A stretch of DNA of 27,908 bases from Gemmatimonadota bacterium (GCA_025360265.1 JANYCP010000185.1:1-27908), one strand, 5' to 3'. Numbered from the stretch's first letter, positions 1 through 7,916 are shown. Notes: a model not told the origin generated them from the letters alone. Translations and numbers: made by a program.

Positions 1-1095
1 GTTGCCGGCCACTTCGTTGAGAATGTTCACGGCTGCACAGAGCTCGATCGCCCCGCGATGCTGCGCTCCCACGCCGCCCGCCACGGCGAGCGACGGACCC
101 GCCGCGGCAAACGCGCGCGCGAACTTGTGCAGCTGATCCGACGTGAGGCCAGTTTCCTTTGCCACCATCGGCGGCATATAGGCCTCGAGCGACTTCGCCA
201 GCGGATGCTTCTTTTCGTCGGCAATGACATGAGCCATGGCCAGCGCGACGAGCGCCTCGGAGCCTGCCGGAACATTCATCCACTCGTCGGCATTGGCCGC
301 CGTGAGTGACATGCGAGGACCCACGAAGACCGCACGCGACATGGCTCCGTCATTAAAGCCGTGCGACGCGGCAAACCCGCGCTGCTGCTCCACCACGGAT
401 CCCCACGTCTCAAGAAAGTCTGCACCGAAGGAGACGACATATTTCGCCGCGCCGAAATCGTAGACCGGCAAATCGGTGCGGCCCCAGACCTTCTGGTTGG
501 CCAGACGCTCTGCCTCGCGCGAGAACGGCTCGAACTTCGTGATGAACCCGCCGAGCGCGGCGGTCCACTTGGTGAGCAGGGTGGAAAAGGTCGACGCGCC
601 GTAGCCGTTGATCACGGCGAGCTCGCCATGGGCCGCACCGACCTTGGCGGTGAGACGAGCGATCGCGTCGTCCCACTTGATCTCGTCCCACTTGCCGGCG
701 GCGTTCTTCGCCATCGGACCGGGGAGGCGATCAGGATTGTAGAGCGCCTGCAGACCAGCCTGGCCACGACTGCACAAAGTGCCAGCGTTGATCGGGTGAT
801 CCGGATTCCCTTCCAGCTTGATCGGCCGGCCTTCGCGGGTCTTCACGTGGACGCCGCAGCCACTGTTGCATTCGGCGCAGGTGCTCGCATACCAGGTCGG
901 TATGCCCGGCACCTGATCCTCCGATTGCACCATGTACGGCACCAGCTTGGCGACTCGGTCCGTCGAGCACCCGGTCAGTACCGCCGCACCGGCGCCGGTG
1001 ACGCTGAGCACCTTGAGGAATTGCCGCCGATCGACGCCCGTCGCTTCGTCCTGTTCGGCCATCCCGGCTCCGTCGTGAGTTGAGATAGTCGTCAT
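1..1095 (-). CDS. actB: Alternative complex III subunit ActB, molybdopterin-oxidoreductase-like N-terminal part (partial)
   Basis: This is the N-terminal 365 residues of a large periplasmic subunit of the quinol-oxidising alternative complex III; the frame is open to the left edge, so the FeS-carrying C-terminal half lies outside. Residues 23-28 read RRQFLK, a strong Tat signal, followed by a hydrophobic stretch ending in LTGC43, which also fits a lipobox. Cys73, Cys76, Cys80 and Cys108 are spaced like the [4Fe-4S] ligands of molybdopterin oxidoreductases, and the KTREGRPIKLEGNPDHP block that follows is typical of the family. The ATG at 1095 lies 1 bp beyond the actA stop (TGA-T-ATG), so the two are translationally linked. 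A polysulfide-reductase-type enzyme is the main alternative, but the pentaheme neighbour favours ActB. Confidence 0.87.
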   Translation of the reverse strand, partial: MTTISTHDGAGMAEQDEATGVDRRQFLKVLSVTGAGAAVLTGCSTDRVAKLVPYMVQSEDQVPGIPTWYASTCAECNSGCGVHVKTREGRPIKLEGNPDHPINAGTLCSRGQAGLQALYNPDRLPGPMAKNAAGKWDEIKWDDAIARLTAKVGAAHGELAVINGYGASTFSTLLTKWTAALGGFITKFEPFSREAERLANQKVWGRTDLPVYDFGAAKYVVSFGADFLETWGSVVEQQRGFAASHGFNDGAMSRAVFVGPRMSLTAANADEWMNVPAGSEALVALAMAHVIADEKKHPLAKSLEAYMPPMVAKETGLTSDQLHKFARAFAAAGPSLAVAGGVGAQHRGAIELCAAVNILNEVAGN

Positions 1096-1096
1096 A

Positions 1097-1720
1097 TCAG
1101 TAGTGACACACGGTGCAGTCGCGCGACACCTTGCGCTCCAGGTGGCAGCTGATGCAGAAGCCCATGTTGTTCACGTTGTTGACCTTGAACACCTGCGGCA
1201 TGCGGGACACGTTCCCGTGGCACGTTGCGCAGGCTTGAGGTCCCAGTGCCTTGATGTGCTGCGAATGTGGAAAGTGCACGTGGCGCGCCACCATGTGGAC
1301 GCGGACCCACTCCACTGGCTTCTGGTCCTTCCACGCGTCCTTCAGCTTCTTGATCTCCGCCTTGTTCTCCGGTGTCGATCCGCTGACCATCAGGTTGTGA
1401 CATCCCATGCAGGTCTGCATGCTGGGAATGCCCGGCTCGTTCGAGACGCCGGCCGAGTAGTGACAGTACTGGCAAGGAATCTGTTTCTGGCCAGCATGGA
1501 TGTCGTGCCGGAAGAAGATCGGCTGTCGCGGACCCTTGAGCGAACCGGTGTCGACCGCGGCCACCGTGGTAGCTGCGGGTTGCTGCGCATGACCCTGACG
1601 GGAGAAGACGACGAGCGCCCCAGCCACCATTGTGAGTGCACCGACTCCAACGAGGAACCGCTGTCGCATATCCCGTGACCGCCCAAGGAGTTGGAAGAGC
1701 CGCAAAAATAGCGAAGTCAT
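1097..1720 (-). CDS. actA: Alternative complex III pentaheme cytochrome c subunit ActA
   Basis: This 207-residue multiheme cytochrome c passes electrons from the quinol-oxidising core of alternative complex III to downstream acceptors on the periplasmic side. Five CxxCH heme-attachment motifs are visible, starting at Cys83, Cys104, Cys164, Cys189 and Cys202, which is the heme count known for ActA. A single hydrophobic segment at about residues 22-38 acts as signal anchor. Extra histidines (for example the HVHFPHSQH stretch near 148-155) could be distal heme ligands. A start at Met18 (MRQRFL) is possible and would leave a shorter leader. The gene sits 13 bp after the TrmJ-like gene and directly before actB, as in act operons; actC-F would be expected beyond the left edge. 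Confidence 0.92.
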   Translation of the reverse strand: MTSLFLRLFQLLGRSRDMRQRFLVGVGALTMVAGALVVFSRQGHAQQPAATTVAAVDTGSLKGPRQPIFFRHDIHAGQKQIPCQYCHYSAGVSNEPGIPSMQTCMGCHNLMVSGSTPENKAEIKKLKDAWKDQKPVEWVRVHMVARHVHFPHSQHIKALGPQACATCHGNVSRMPQVFKVNNVNNMGFCISCHLERKVSRDCTVCHY

Positions 1721-1733
1721 GAGGTCCGTTCAA

Positions 1734-2498
1734 CTACGGGTCGGTTGTGACCCCCCGTCGGCGGAGGAAGTGACGGATCTCCAAGCCGATCGCCCGGAGC
1801 AGCGCGGCCTCCCTTCCGTCCGGATTGGCCCGGTAAATGATCTCCCGAAATGTCCGCATCACCAGGTCCGGCTGGCGGGTCTTGAGAAACTCGATGTCGT
1901 GGAGCGATGCCTCCCAGCTGGCAAAGAGCGCCTCAAGCAGCTCATGCGTGGCCGGGTCGGCCGTGTGGCGCGGCAACTTCAGCGGCAGGTCATCGCCGCC
2001 GCGGGCCACCCAGACCTCGTGGAGAAACACTGCCGACGCTTGTGCCAGGTTGAGCGAGTTGTACTCGGGGTTTGCGCTGATCGTGACCAGCACGTCGCAA
2101 CGATCTAGCTCCTCGTTGCTCAATCCATGCGCCTCGCGGCCGGCCAGGATCCCGACCCGACCCGAATGACTCCGAGCAACGAGGTCCGCGGCGGCCGCGC
2201 GTGGACGAAGCACCGTGCGCTTGGCAGTCCGTTCCCGTCCCGTCAATCCATAGATATAGGTCAGGTCGGCGAACGCCTCGTCGAGCGTGTCATGCACCGT
2301 CATGCGTTCGAGCAGATCGATGGTGTTGTGCGCGACCCCTTCAATGCGATAGAAGTCGACCGGACATTCCGGGGCGACCAGACGCACCTGTTCGATGCCA
2401 AAATTCTTCGCGACCCGGATACAGGATGCCAGATTGACCAGATCCTGCACCGCGACCAGCACCAGCACCGGCGGTCCTGCCATTTCGCTGTCGCTCAC
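1734..2498 (-). CDS. TrmJ-like SPOUT tRNA/rRNA 2'-O-methyltransferase
   Basis: This 254-residue SpoU/TrmH-class methyltransferase resembles TrmJ, which 2'-O-methylates position 32 of tRNAs. The family motifs are all present: NLASCIRVAKNFGI near the N-terminus, GILAGREAHGLSNEEL in the middle (motif 2) and NPEYNSLNLAQA (motif 3, cofactor-binding knot). A C-terminal extension of about 80 residues follows the knot, as in TrmJ. The GTG start at 2498 is chosen because GTGA overlaps the upstream stop by 4 bp; an ATG five codons later is the alternative, and a longer upstream frame is only the antisense-rich run-on. It lies 13 bp ahead of actA, an unexpected partner for a respiratory operon. The exact RNA target cannot be read from the sequence. 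Confidence 0.85.
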   Translation of the reverse strand: MSDSEMAGPPVLVLVAVQDLVNLASCIRVAKNFGIEQVRLVAPECPVDFYRIEGVAHNTIDLLERMTVHDTLDEAFADLTYIYGLTGRERTAKRTVLRPRAAAADLVARSHSGRVGILAGREAHGLSNEELDRCDVLVTISANPEYNSLNLAQASAVFLHEVWVARGGDDLPLKLPRHTADPATHELLEALFASWEASLHDIEFLKTRQPDLVMRTFREIIYRANPDGREAALLRAIGLEIRHFLRRRGVTTDP

Positions 2499-3385
2499 CC
2501 GCGCAACTCCACGCCGGCGGACTGTTCCGCCACACGGAACGGCTCCATGTAGTCGGCGGACTCGCCGAGGTCGGCGCGCAGCACACGACATTGTTGCCTT
2601 GCCGCCGCGAGCACCGGATCGGGCACGCCGAGTTCCTCGGCAAGGTCGTGGGCAATACCGATGTCCTTTTCGAGGAGTGCGAGTCGAAAGAGTTTCGGCC
2701 AGAGACCAGAGAGGACGCGATCTGGAAAGAGCGTCTCGCTGACGAACGAGCGACCGCTGGACGCGTTGAGCACGTCGATCATCGCTCGCGGATCGAGGCC
2801 GGCCTTGGCCAGCGTGACGAGGCCTTCCGACAGTCCCAGGATATTGAGCGCGAGCAGCGCGTTGTTGACCGCTTTCATGGCGTGGCCCGCGCCAACCGGC
2901 CCCATGTGGACGACCTTCGCCGCGAACGGCGCCACAACAATCTCCGCGCGCGCAACATCGGTGGCGGATCCACCACACATGACCGTGAGCTTGCCCGCAA
3001 TCGCGAGTGGCGGACCGCCGCTGAGCGGCGCATCGACAAACGCAACGCCGTGTTCGGCCAGACGAGCGGCAATGGCGCGTGACGTTGCCGGATCGCCGGA
3101 GGTGCAGTCGATCACAATCGCACCAGCCTTCAGTCCGGCAAGCAGCCCGTCGCGTCCATCCAGCAGCGATGCGACATCGGAGGAGACCGGCAGGCAGGTG
3201 ATCACCGCGTCAGCACCCTCGGCGAGCGCGCGCGGCGTGCTGGCGAGATGCATCGCCGGGTTTGCAGTTACCAGCTCTGTCGCCCGGCTCAGCGTACGAT
3301 TCCAGACTGTGAGGTCGTGCACCGCAGCGCACCTCACCGCCATCGGGGTGCCGATGGCACCGAGTCCTGCAAAGCCGATCTTCAT
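2495..3385 (-). CDS. NAD(P)-dependent beta-hydroxyacid dehydrogenase (3-hydroxyisobutyrate dehydrogenase family)
   Basis: This 296-residue oxidoreductase oxidises a beta-hydroxyacid such as 3-hydroxyisobutyrate, or reduces a short semialdehyde, with NAD(P). The Rossmann motif G7-L-G-x-x-G12 opens the protein, the substrate-binding signature DAPLSGG lies near residues 118-124, and the GAGHAMKAVNN block contains the catalytic lysine Lys171. The length is normal for the family. The ATG at 3385 has a GAGGA ribosome site 7 bp upstream and begins MKIGFAGLG as expected; the frame extends further upstream only as non-conserved sequence. It is the first gene of a run that continues through trmJ-like and act genes by a 4-bp overlap. 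The true substrate (tartronate semialdehyde, succinic semialdehyde or another) is not determinable. Confidence 0.88.
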   Translation of the reverse strand: MKIGFAGLGAIGTPMAVRCAAVHDLTVWNRTLSRATELVTANPAMHLASTPRALAEGADAVITCLPVSSDVASLLDGRDGLLAGLKAGAIVIDCTSGDPATSRAIAARLAEHGVAFVDAPLSGGPPLAIAGKLTVMCGGSATDVARAEIVVAPFAAKVVHMGPVGAGHAMKAVNNALLALNILGLSEGLVTLAKAGLDPRAMIDVLNASSGRSFVSETLFPDRVLSGLWPKLFRLALLEKDIGIAHDLAEELGVPDPVLAAARQQCRVLRADLGESADYMEPFRVAEQSAGVELRG

Positions 3386-3415
3386 GGAAATCCTCGTTGG
3401 GTAGAGTAGAATGTA

Positions 3416-3436
3416 GGGGCGTGGGGCGTGGGGCAT
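3416..3436. repeat. Heptamer array A: three copies of GGGGCGT-type unit
   Basis: Three head-to-tail 7-bp units (GGGGCGT, GGGGCGT, GGGGCAT) stand in the 105-bp divergent gap between the hydroxyacid dehydrogenase and dinB. The last unit runs into the palindrome GGGCATGCCC (3431-3440). The same heptamer recurs at 24468-24516. Nothing else, including a convincing promoter, was recognised in this gap. Confidence 0.8.
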
Positions 3437-3490
3437 GCCCTCTTCAACAATTCGCCATAGCGGAGACCCCGCCCACTGTCGATCCGAATC

Positions 3491-4654
3491 ATGCACGTCG
3501 ACCTCGACGCCTTTTTTGTCGAGGTGTGCCGCCAACGCCAACCCGAACTCCGCGGCATCGACTTGCTCGTCGTCGGTGGAAAGCGTGAATCACGCGGGGT
3601 GGTGCAGTCGGCGAGCTACGGCGCGCGCAAGTTCGGCGTGCGATCGGGAATGCCCATTGGTCAGGCCGCGCGCCTCTGCCCAAACGCGACGTTTGTGAAG
3701 GGCGAATTCGTCCATTACCGCGAAGCATCGCACGCGGTGCGCGCCGTGATTGGTCGCCACGCGCCGATTGCCTTGATGACCGGCCTTGACGAAGGGTATC
3801 TCGATTTCAGCGGGACGGATCTGCTCTATCCGGTGTCGTTGCTTGAAGTCGCCGAGCAGATTCGCAATGAAATCCACACCGTCACTGGTCTCGATTCCTC
3901 GATCGGTATCGGTCCCAACCGGATGATCGCCAAAATCGCCAGCGATTATGCCAAGCCGCGCGCCATCTGCGAAGTACGCCCGGGTTGGGAACGCGGCTTC
4001 GTTGCGGGGCTCGCGCTCGCAGCCCTTCCCGGCGTTGGACCGAAGACCGCGCGACGCCTGGCCGACCATGGCCTCAACGACGTTGCGCAAATCCAGCAAC
4101 TTCCACCGGCAGAACTGGAGCGAATGGTCGGGGCAGACGAAGCCCGCTCACTGATCCGTCGATCGCAGGGTCGTGGGGGGACGGTGCTGCGGGCCCACGA
4201 CCTGGCAAAATCGGTGAGCCGCGAAACGACATTTTTCAAGGACATCACGTCCGCCGAGGAACTCGATCGAGTGCTGCTCATGCTCATCGCCCGGGTTGCC
4301 GGACAGTTGCGCGACGAAGCGCTCGCCGCTGGTGCCGTGGTCCTGAAGCTCCGCCATAGCGACTTCGTGACCGTAACGCGGCGTCGCGCGCTAGCCACCC
4401 CGACCGCGCTCGACCATGAACTGGTCGCCCCGGCCCGAGAGCTCTTCGCCCCGGCGTTCGCCGCAGCACGCGCCAGACGGCAGGGGATCCGGCTTCTCGG
4501 TATTGCAGCCGTCGGGCTGCGAGCGAGCGAGACGCCCGACCTGTTTGAGGCCCCCGCCCGCACCCGTACCCGTGAAGTCACCTCAGCGGTGGATCAGGTA
4601 CGGGCGCGTTTCGGGTTCGACGCCGTGCAGCGAGGCCGGGTGAAAGGGAAGTAG
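3491..4654 (+). CDS. dinB: DNA polymerase IV (Y-family translesion polymerase)
   Basis: This 387-residue Y-family polymerase copies past DNA lesions at low fidelity. The catalytic metal ligands are Asp4 in MHVDLDAFF and Asp100-Glu101 in GLDEGYLD; Phe8/Phe9 provide the steric gate; RGVVQSASYGARKFGVRSGMP is the classic fingers motif. A helix-hairpin-helix (LPGVGPKTARRLADHG, about 180-195) and the little-finger domain follow, and a TPDLFE segment near residue 350 may be the beta-clamp binding site. No Shine-Dalgarno is seen before the ATG. Family members often begin a few residues earlier, and upstream codons read SIRI in frame after a CTG, so a non-canonical start at 3476 is possible. It is transcribed toward queF, with heptamer array B between them. 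Confidence 0.93.
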   Translation: MHVDLDAFFVEVCRQRQPELRGIDLLVVGGKRESRGVVQSASYGARKFGVRSGMPIGQAARLCPNATFVKGEFVHYREASHAVRAVIGRHAPIALMTGLDEGYLDFSGTDLLYPVSLLEVAEQIRNEIHTVTGLDSSIGIGPNRMIAKIASDYAKPRAICEVRPGWERGFVAGLALAALPGVGPKTARRLADHGLNDVAQIQQLPPAELERMVGADEARSLIRRSQGRGGTVLRAHDLAKSVSRETTFFKDITSAEELDRVLLMLIARVAGQLRDEALAAGAVVLKLRHSDFVTVTRRRALATPTALDHELVAPARELFAPAFAAARARRQGIRLLGIAAVGLRASETPDLFEAPARTRTREVTSAVDQVRARFGFDAVQRGRVKGK

Positions 4655-4658
4655 ACCC

Positions 4659-4720
4659 GGGACACGGGACACGGGACGCGCGTACATTGCGATGGTCACG
4701 TCTCTCGCGTCCCGTGTCCC
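4659..4720. repeat. Heptamer array B with inverted arm, dinB-queF junction
   Basis: Three 7-bp units (GGGACAC, GGGACAC, GGGACGC) at 4659-4679 begin 4 bp after the dinB stop. Their reverse complement (GCGTCCC, GTGTCCC) follows at 4707-4720. Bases 4665-4680 and 4706-4721 form a perfect 16-bp stem around a 25-nt loop. The stem could end dinB transcripts, or sit in the queF leader, whose ATG is 12 bp downstream. There is no T-run after the stem on the plus strand. Confidence 0.85.
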
Positions 4721-4732
4721 GAGTTCACCTCC

Positions 4733-5125
4733 ATGCCTTCACCAAACGACCGCACACTCCCGTTCACCGGCCCCGAGGCAATCGACGCCGCGGTCCTGGA
4801 GACATTTTCTTACGCCGGGCCAGAACAGGAAATCGTCACCACCACGCGCGAGTTCTCCGCCGTCTGCCCGTTCAGCGGATTGCCGGACATCGCCGACCTC
4901 ACATTGCGTTACATACCGTCCAACCAATGCATCGAGCTCAAGAGTCTCAAGTACTACATCATGAGCTTCCGCAACGTCGGGATATTTCAGGAGCATGCCA
5001 CCGCACGAGTCGCTGAGGACCTCCAGCGTGTGTTGCACGCACGGTCGCTAACCGTCACGACGACGTACAATGTACGCGGCGGTTTTGAGACGACCTGCAG
5101 CGTGACGTTGTCAGAGAAGGCGTAG
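4733..5125 (+). CDS. queF: NADPH-dependent 7-cyano-7-deazaguanine (preQ0) reductase
   Basis: This 130-residue QueF of the short, unimodular type reduces preQ0 to preQ1 with NADPH in queuosine biosynthesis. Cys45 in the VCPFSGLPD motif is the residue that forms the covalent thioimide with preQ0, Asp52 is the conserved partner acid, and ELKSLKYY at 68-75 is the QueF NADPH-binding signature. Length matches YkvM-type enzymes. No AGGAG is visible before the ATG; the strong heptamer hairpin ends 12 bp upstream. The stop is immediately followed by the ATG of the acyl-CoA dehydrogenase with no gap. The partner genes queC and queE lie 7 kb away at 12.3-13.6 kb; queD was not seen. Confidence 0.95.
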   Translation: MPSPNDRTLPFTGPEAIDAAVLETFSYAGPEQEIVTTTREFSAVCPFSGLPDIADLTLRYIPSNQCIELKSLKYYIMSFRNVGIFQEHATARVAEDLQRVLHARSLTVTTTYNVRGGFETTCSVTLSEKA

Positions 5126-6955
5126 ATGCGCGACGCCGATGCGCACCCCACGCACTCGGCCGACGAAGCGCGCGCCGTCGCCGAAGCGTCGCGCGAAACC
5201 GAGTGGTCGTCCCGTTCATTCGTCCGCGAGATGTTCGAAGGCCGCCTGCATCTTGGCCTGATCCATCCCTATCCGGCACCAGATCCAGCGGACGTCGCGC
5301 GCGCCAAACCCTTTCTGGAAGCGCTGGAACATTTCCTCGTCACACGGGTCGACTCGGATCGCATCGATCGCGAGCGAAATGTTCCCGACCACATCATCGA
5401 TGGGCTGCGCGCACTCGGGGCCTTCGGCATCAAGATTCCACTGGAGTACGGCGGGCTCGGCCTCTCGCAACTGATGTACACCCATGCCATCGCGCTCGTC
5501 ACGTCATGGGACGGTTCGCTCACCGCACTCCTGTCGGCGAGTCAGTCGATCGGCGTTGCCGTGCCGCTGCTGCTGTTCGGCACGGATGAACAGAAACACC
5601 GTTACCTCCCGCGCATCGCCAAGGGAGCGATATCCGCGTTCGCGTTGACCGAGCAGGGAGTCGGCTCGGATCCCGCCGGATTAACGACCCATGCCGAACT
5701 GTCGGCCGACGGAACAGAGTGGATCCTCAACGGGGAGAAACTCTGGTGTACCAACGGACCGATCGCCGAGCTGCTGGTGGTGATGGCACGCACAGACAAG
5801 CGGATCACGGCATTTGTGGTGGAAGCGAACTGGCCAGGAGTCGAGACGGTGCATCGACTTCACTTCATGGGGCTTCGCGGCATGCAGAATGGCGTGCTGC
5901 GTTTCACCAATGTCCGCGTCCCTGCCGAGAACGTGATCTGGGGCGCCGGCAAAGGGCTCAAGCTCGCCCTGACCACGTTGAATACTGGCCGCCTGACCCT
6001 GCCTGCGTCGTGCGCCGCCGGCGCGAAGGCGGCGCTGAAGATCTCGCGGCAGTGGGCCCGCGAGCGGGTGCAGTGGGGGAAGGCCATCGGCAAGCACGAT
6101 GCGATCGCCCAGAAGCTGGGCACGATGGCCGCCGATGTCTTTGCCATGGATGCCGTGTCCGATCTTGCCTCCCTGCTTGCCGATCGCAAGACGGTCGATA
6201 TCCGGCTTGAGGCGGCGATCGCGAAGCTCTGGAATTCGGAGGTTGGCTACCGCGTCATCGACGACACGCTGCAGATTCGCGGTGGCCGCGGCTATGAAAC
6301 CGCCGACTCGCTTCGCCTTCGCGGCGAACGACCCGATCCCGTCGAACGGATGGTGCGCGACTTCCGGATCAATCGGATCTTCGAAGGGTCGAGCGAAATC
6401 ATGCGACTCTTCATCGCACGCGAGGCGCTCGACACCCACCTGGTCGTGGCCGGCGATCTGATCAATCCGAAGGCCGGTGGCTGGAAACGAATTCGCGCGC
6501 TGTTCCGCTGCGCCCTGTTCTATGCGATCTGGTATCCCAAGCAGTGGATCGGTTGGGGACGCTGGCCGCGTTACGGCGAATTCGGTGTCCTCGCATCACA
6601 CCTGCGATTCGTCGAACGCCGATCACGCCAGCTCGCCCGCACGCTCTTCCATGCGATGGTGCGATTCGGGCCAAAATTGGAACAGCGTCAGTCGGTGTTA
6701 TTCCGATTGGTCGACGTGGGCGCCGAGCTCTTCGCCATGAGCGCGGCAGTGAGCAAGGCGCAGGCGAACAAGGACAGCGCGGACTCGAATGCCGTCGAGT
6801 TGGCAGATCTCTTCTGCCGCCATGCCCGTCGGCGTGTCGATCAGTTATTTCGCGAAGCGTTCGGACCGGATGACGTAGCGACGTACCGCGTGGCGCAGCG
6901 GGTAATGGCAGATGACTTCGTGTGGCTGGAGGAGGCGTTGGCGAATAGTCGTTAG
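5126..6955 (+). CDS. Acyl-CoA dehydrogenase, long form with C-terminal extension
   Basis: This 609-residue flavoprotein carries out the FAD-dependent first step of fatty-acid beta-oxidation. N-terminal, middle and C-terminal ACAD domains occupy roughly residues 65-430: LTEQGVGSDPAG is the flavin/substrate loop, RERVQWGKAIGKHDAIAQKL and LQIRGGRGYE are family blocks, and RIFEGSSEIMRL places the catalytic base at Glu420. A further 170 residues carry a hydrophobic stretch (LFRCALFYAIWYP) and a helical domain, as in membrane-associated very-long-chain enzymes and ACAD9, so long-chain substrates are plausible. The start codon abuts the queF stop. The last codons and the stop (NSR-TAG) are already part of heptamer array C. 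Confidence 0.9.
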   Translation: MRDADAHPTHSADEARAVAEASRETEWSSRSFVREMFEGRLHLGLIHPYPAPDPADVARAKPFLEALEHFLVTRVDSDRIDRERNVPDHIIDGLRALGAFGIKIPLEYGGLGLSQLMYTHAIALVTSWDGSLTALLSASQSIGVAVPLLLFGTDEQKHRYLPRIAKGAISAFALTEQGVGSDPAGLTTHAELSADGTEWILNGEKLWCTNGPIAELLVVMARTDKRITAFVVEANWPGVETVHRLHFMGLRGMQNGVLRFTNVRVPAENVIWGAGKGLKLALTTLNTGRLTLPASCAAGAKAALKISRQWARERVQWGKAIGKHDAIAQKLGTMAADVFAMDAVSDLASLLADRKTVDIRLEAAIAKLWNSEVGYRVIDDTLQIRGGRGYETADSLRLRGERPDPVERMVRDFRINRIFEGSSEIMRLFIAREALDTHLVVAGDLINPKAGGWKRIRALFRCALFYAIWYPKQWIGWGRWPRYGEFGVLASHLRFVERRSRQLARTLFHAMVRFGPKLEQRQSVLFRLVDVGAELFAMSAAVSKAQANKDSADSNAVELADLFCRHARRRVDQLFREAFGPDDVATYRVAQRVMADDFVWLEEALANSR

Positions 6956-6998
6956 TCGTTAGTCGTTGGTCCTGACTAGTGACTAACGACTAAAGACT
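6947..6998. repeat. Heptamer array C with inverted arm between convergent genes
   Basis: Three exact AGTCGTT units (6947-6967) are followed after a 10-bp spacer by three units of the opposite sense: AGTGACT, AACGACT, AAAGACT (6978-6998). The stop codons of both flanking convergent genes lie inside the arms (TAG at 6953-6955 plus strand, TAG at 6990-6992 minus strand). The arms can pair into an imperfect hairpin, so the element probably serves as a two-way terminator. Confidence 0.85.
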
Positions 6999-7823
6999 CG
7001 CCATCCTCCGCGCTAACGCCCGCCTCAAGACCAGGTCCTCCCCCGCCGCGGTGAACCACGCCTCCGGCCAGCTCGCCATTCCATCTCGCGCGCCGAACAA
7101 TGCGCCGGCAATCGCCCCGATCGCGGGAGAGATCGCGCCGTGGTGCGCCAGGTCGTGCAGCACGTCGAAGCCGCGGGGTCGGTGATACACCTGCCAGAGC
7201 AGCCATGTCACGGCAGCAACCGGATCCGGGTGCTCCCCCGATGGCAGCGCCGGCGGCGTACCCGGGTCGCGCGGAATGGTCCGGATCGCTTCCAGGAGTC
7301 CGGCGCTGGCATCATTGGCCCGTAGAGCGGCGACGACGTCGGGCACAAAGTCGCGGCGCCCTTCGAGCAGGGCCGATGCGGCCAGCACCGTCGCCATCGC
7401 GGCCAGCGCGGTGGTGTCATGCGGGTCGAGCATTCGGGCAACGTGAAAACTGCCGGCGATCATGGCGCGCGGCGAGGCACTCGCCAGGGCGGCAGGCAGC
7501 GCCGCGGCGACGGCCAAAATGCTTCCCGAGGGGAGTGCTGCCACTGGCGCATCAAAGTCGCGCAGATGGTCCAGCGCCATTGCGAGGAGCGGATCGGCCG
7601 CGCCGCCCTCATCCCGCTGCCAATCGGTCCAGCGACCGGCCAATCGTCGCAGATCGACTCCGCCACTGGTCAGCTCGATCAGCAGTGCGTCTCCCAGCGC
7701 GGTCGCGGCATGGCGACACCCGGCCACCGGCCCAACCAGTGCCGCGCCGACAACCGCCCCGACCAGGAATCCTTCCCGTCGGGCCATCGGGTCCAGAGGG
7801 GCAGGCGCGGCGGGCTGTTCCAT
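6990..7823 (-). CDS. ADP-ribosylglycohydrolase-like protein, metal-site residues lost
   Basis: This 277-residue, alanine-rich protein has the outline of the DraG/ARH fold: an opening GFLVGAVVGAALVGPVAG block, a SGSILAVAAALPA block, a DPHDTTALAAMATVLAAS block and a closing IGAIAGALFGARDG...W block. Active family members carry GDALG, TDDT and GGDTDT motifs that bind two Mg ions. Here these read GAALV (26-30), HAATAL (38-43) and GAISPA (229-234), so by-eye alignment puts Ile231 and Pro233 where the two C-terminal aspartates belong. It is therefore likely inactive as a hydrolase, or does something else. No signal peptide is seen. Met13 is an alternative start. It is divergent from citrate synthase and converges on the acyl-CoA dehydrogenase. 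Confidence 0.68.
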   Translation of the reverse strand: MEQPAAPAPLDPMARREGFLVGAVVGAALVGPVAGCRHAATALGDALLIELTSGGVDLRRLAGRWTDWQRDEGGAADPLLAMALDHLRDFDAPVAALPSGSILAVAAALPAALASASPRAMIAGSFHVARMLDPHDTTALAAMATVLAASALLEGRRDFVPDVVAALRANDASAGLLEAIRTIPRDPGTPPALPSGEHPDPVAAVTWLLWQVYHRPRGFDVLHDLAHHGAISPAIGAIAGALFGARDGMASWPEAWFTAAGEDLVLRRALARRMASL

Positions 7824-7916
7824 GAAGAGAACATAAGGGTTCCGGTTGCTCGCCTCGTTTATCTTTCACGTCGGCAACGCAGCATGATCGAAATACCTGG
7901 ACGAAGAGGGGAAACC

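Noticed and set aside
1..1095. Possible broken actB gene, since only short fragmentary frames appear here
   Set aside because: Translation from the ATG at 1095 is open without interruption to position 1 and matches the family throughout, so it is an intact gene cut by the window edge.
3386..3490. Divergent promoters for the hydroxyacid dehydrogenase and dinB, or a LexA box
   Set aside because: No -35/-10 pair or recognisable SOS operator could be picked out by eye.
4655..4732. preQ1 riboswitch ahead of queF
   Set aside because: The leader is accounted for by the heptamer hairpin, and the short A-rich preQ1 aptamer pattern is missing.
7824..7916. Promoter for citrate synthase (TTGCTC with TATCTT)
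   Set aside because: Spacing is 8 bp, too short, and no other pair with 16-18 bp spacing was found.
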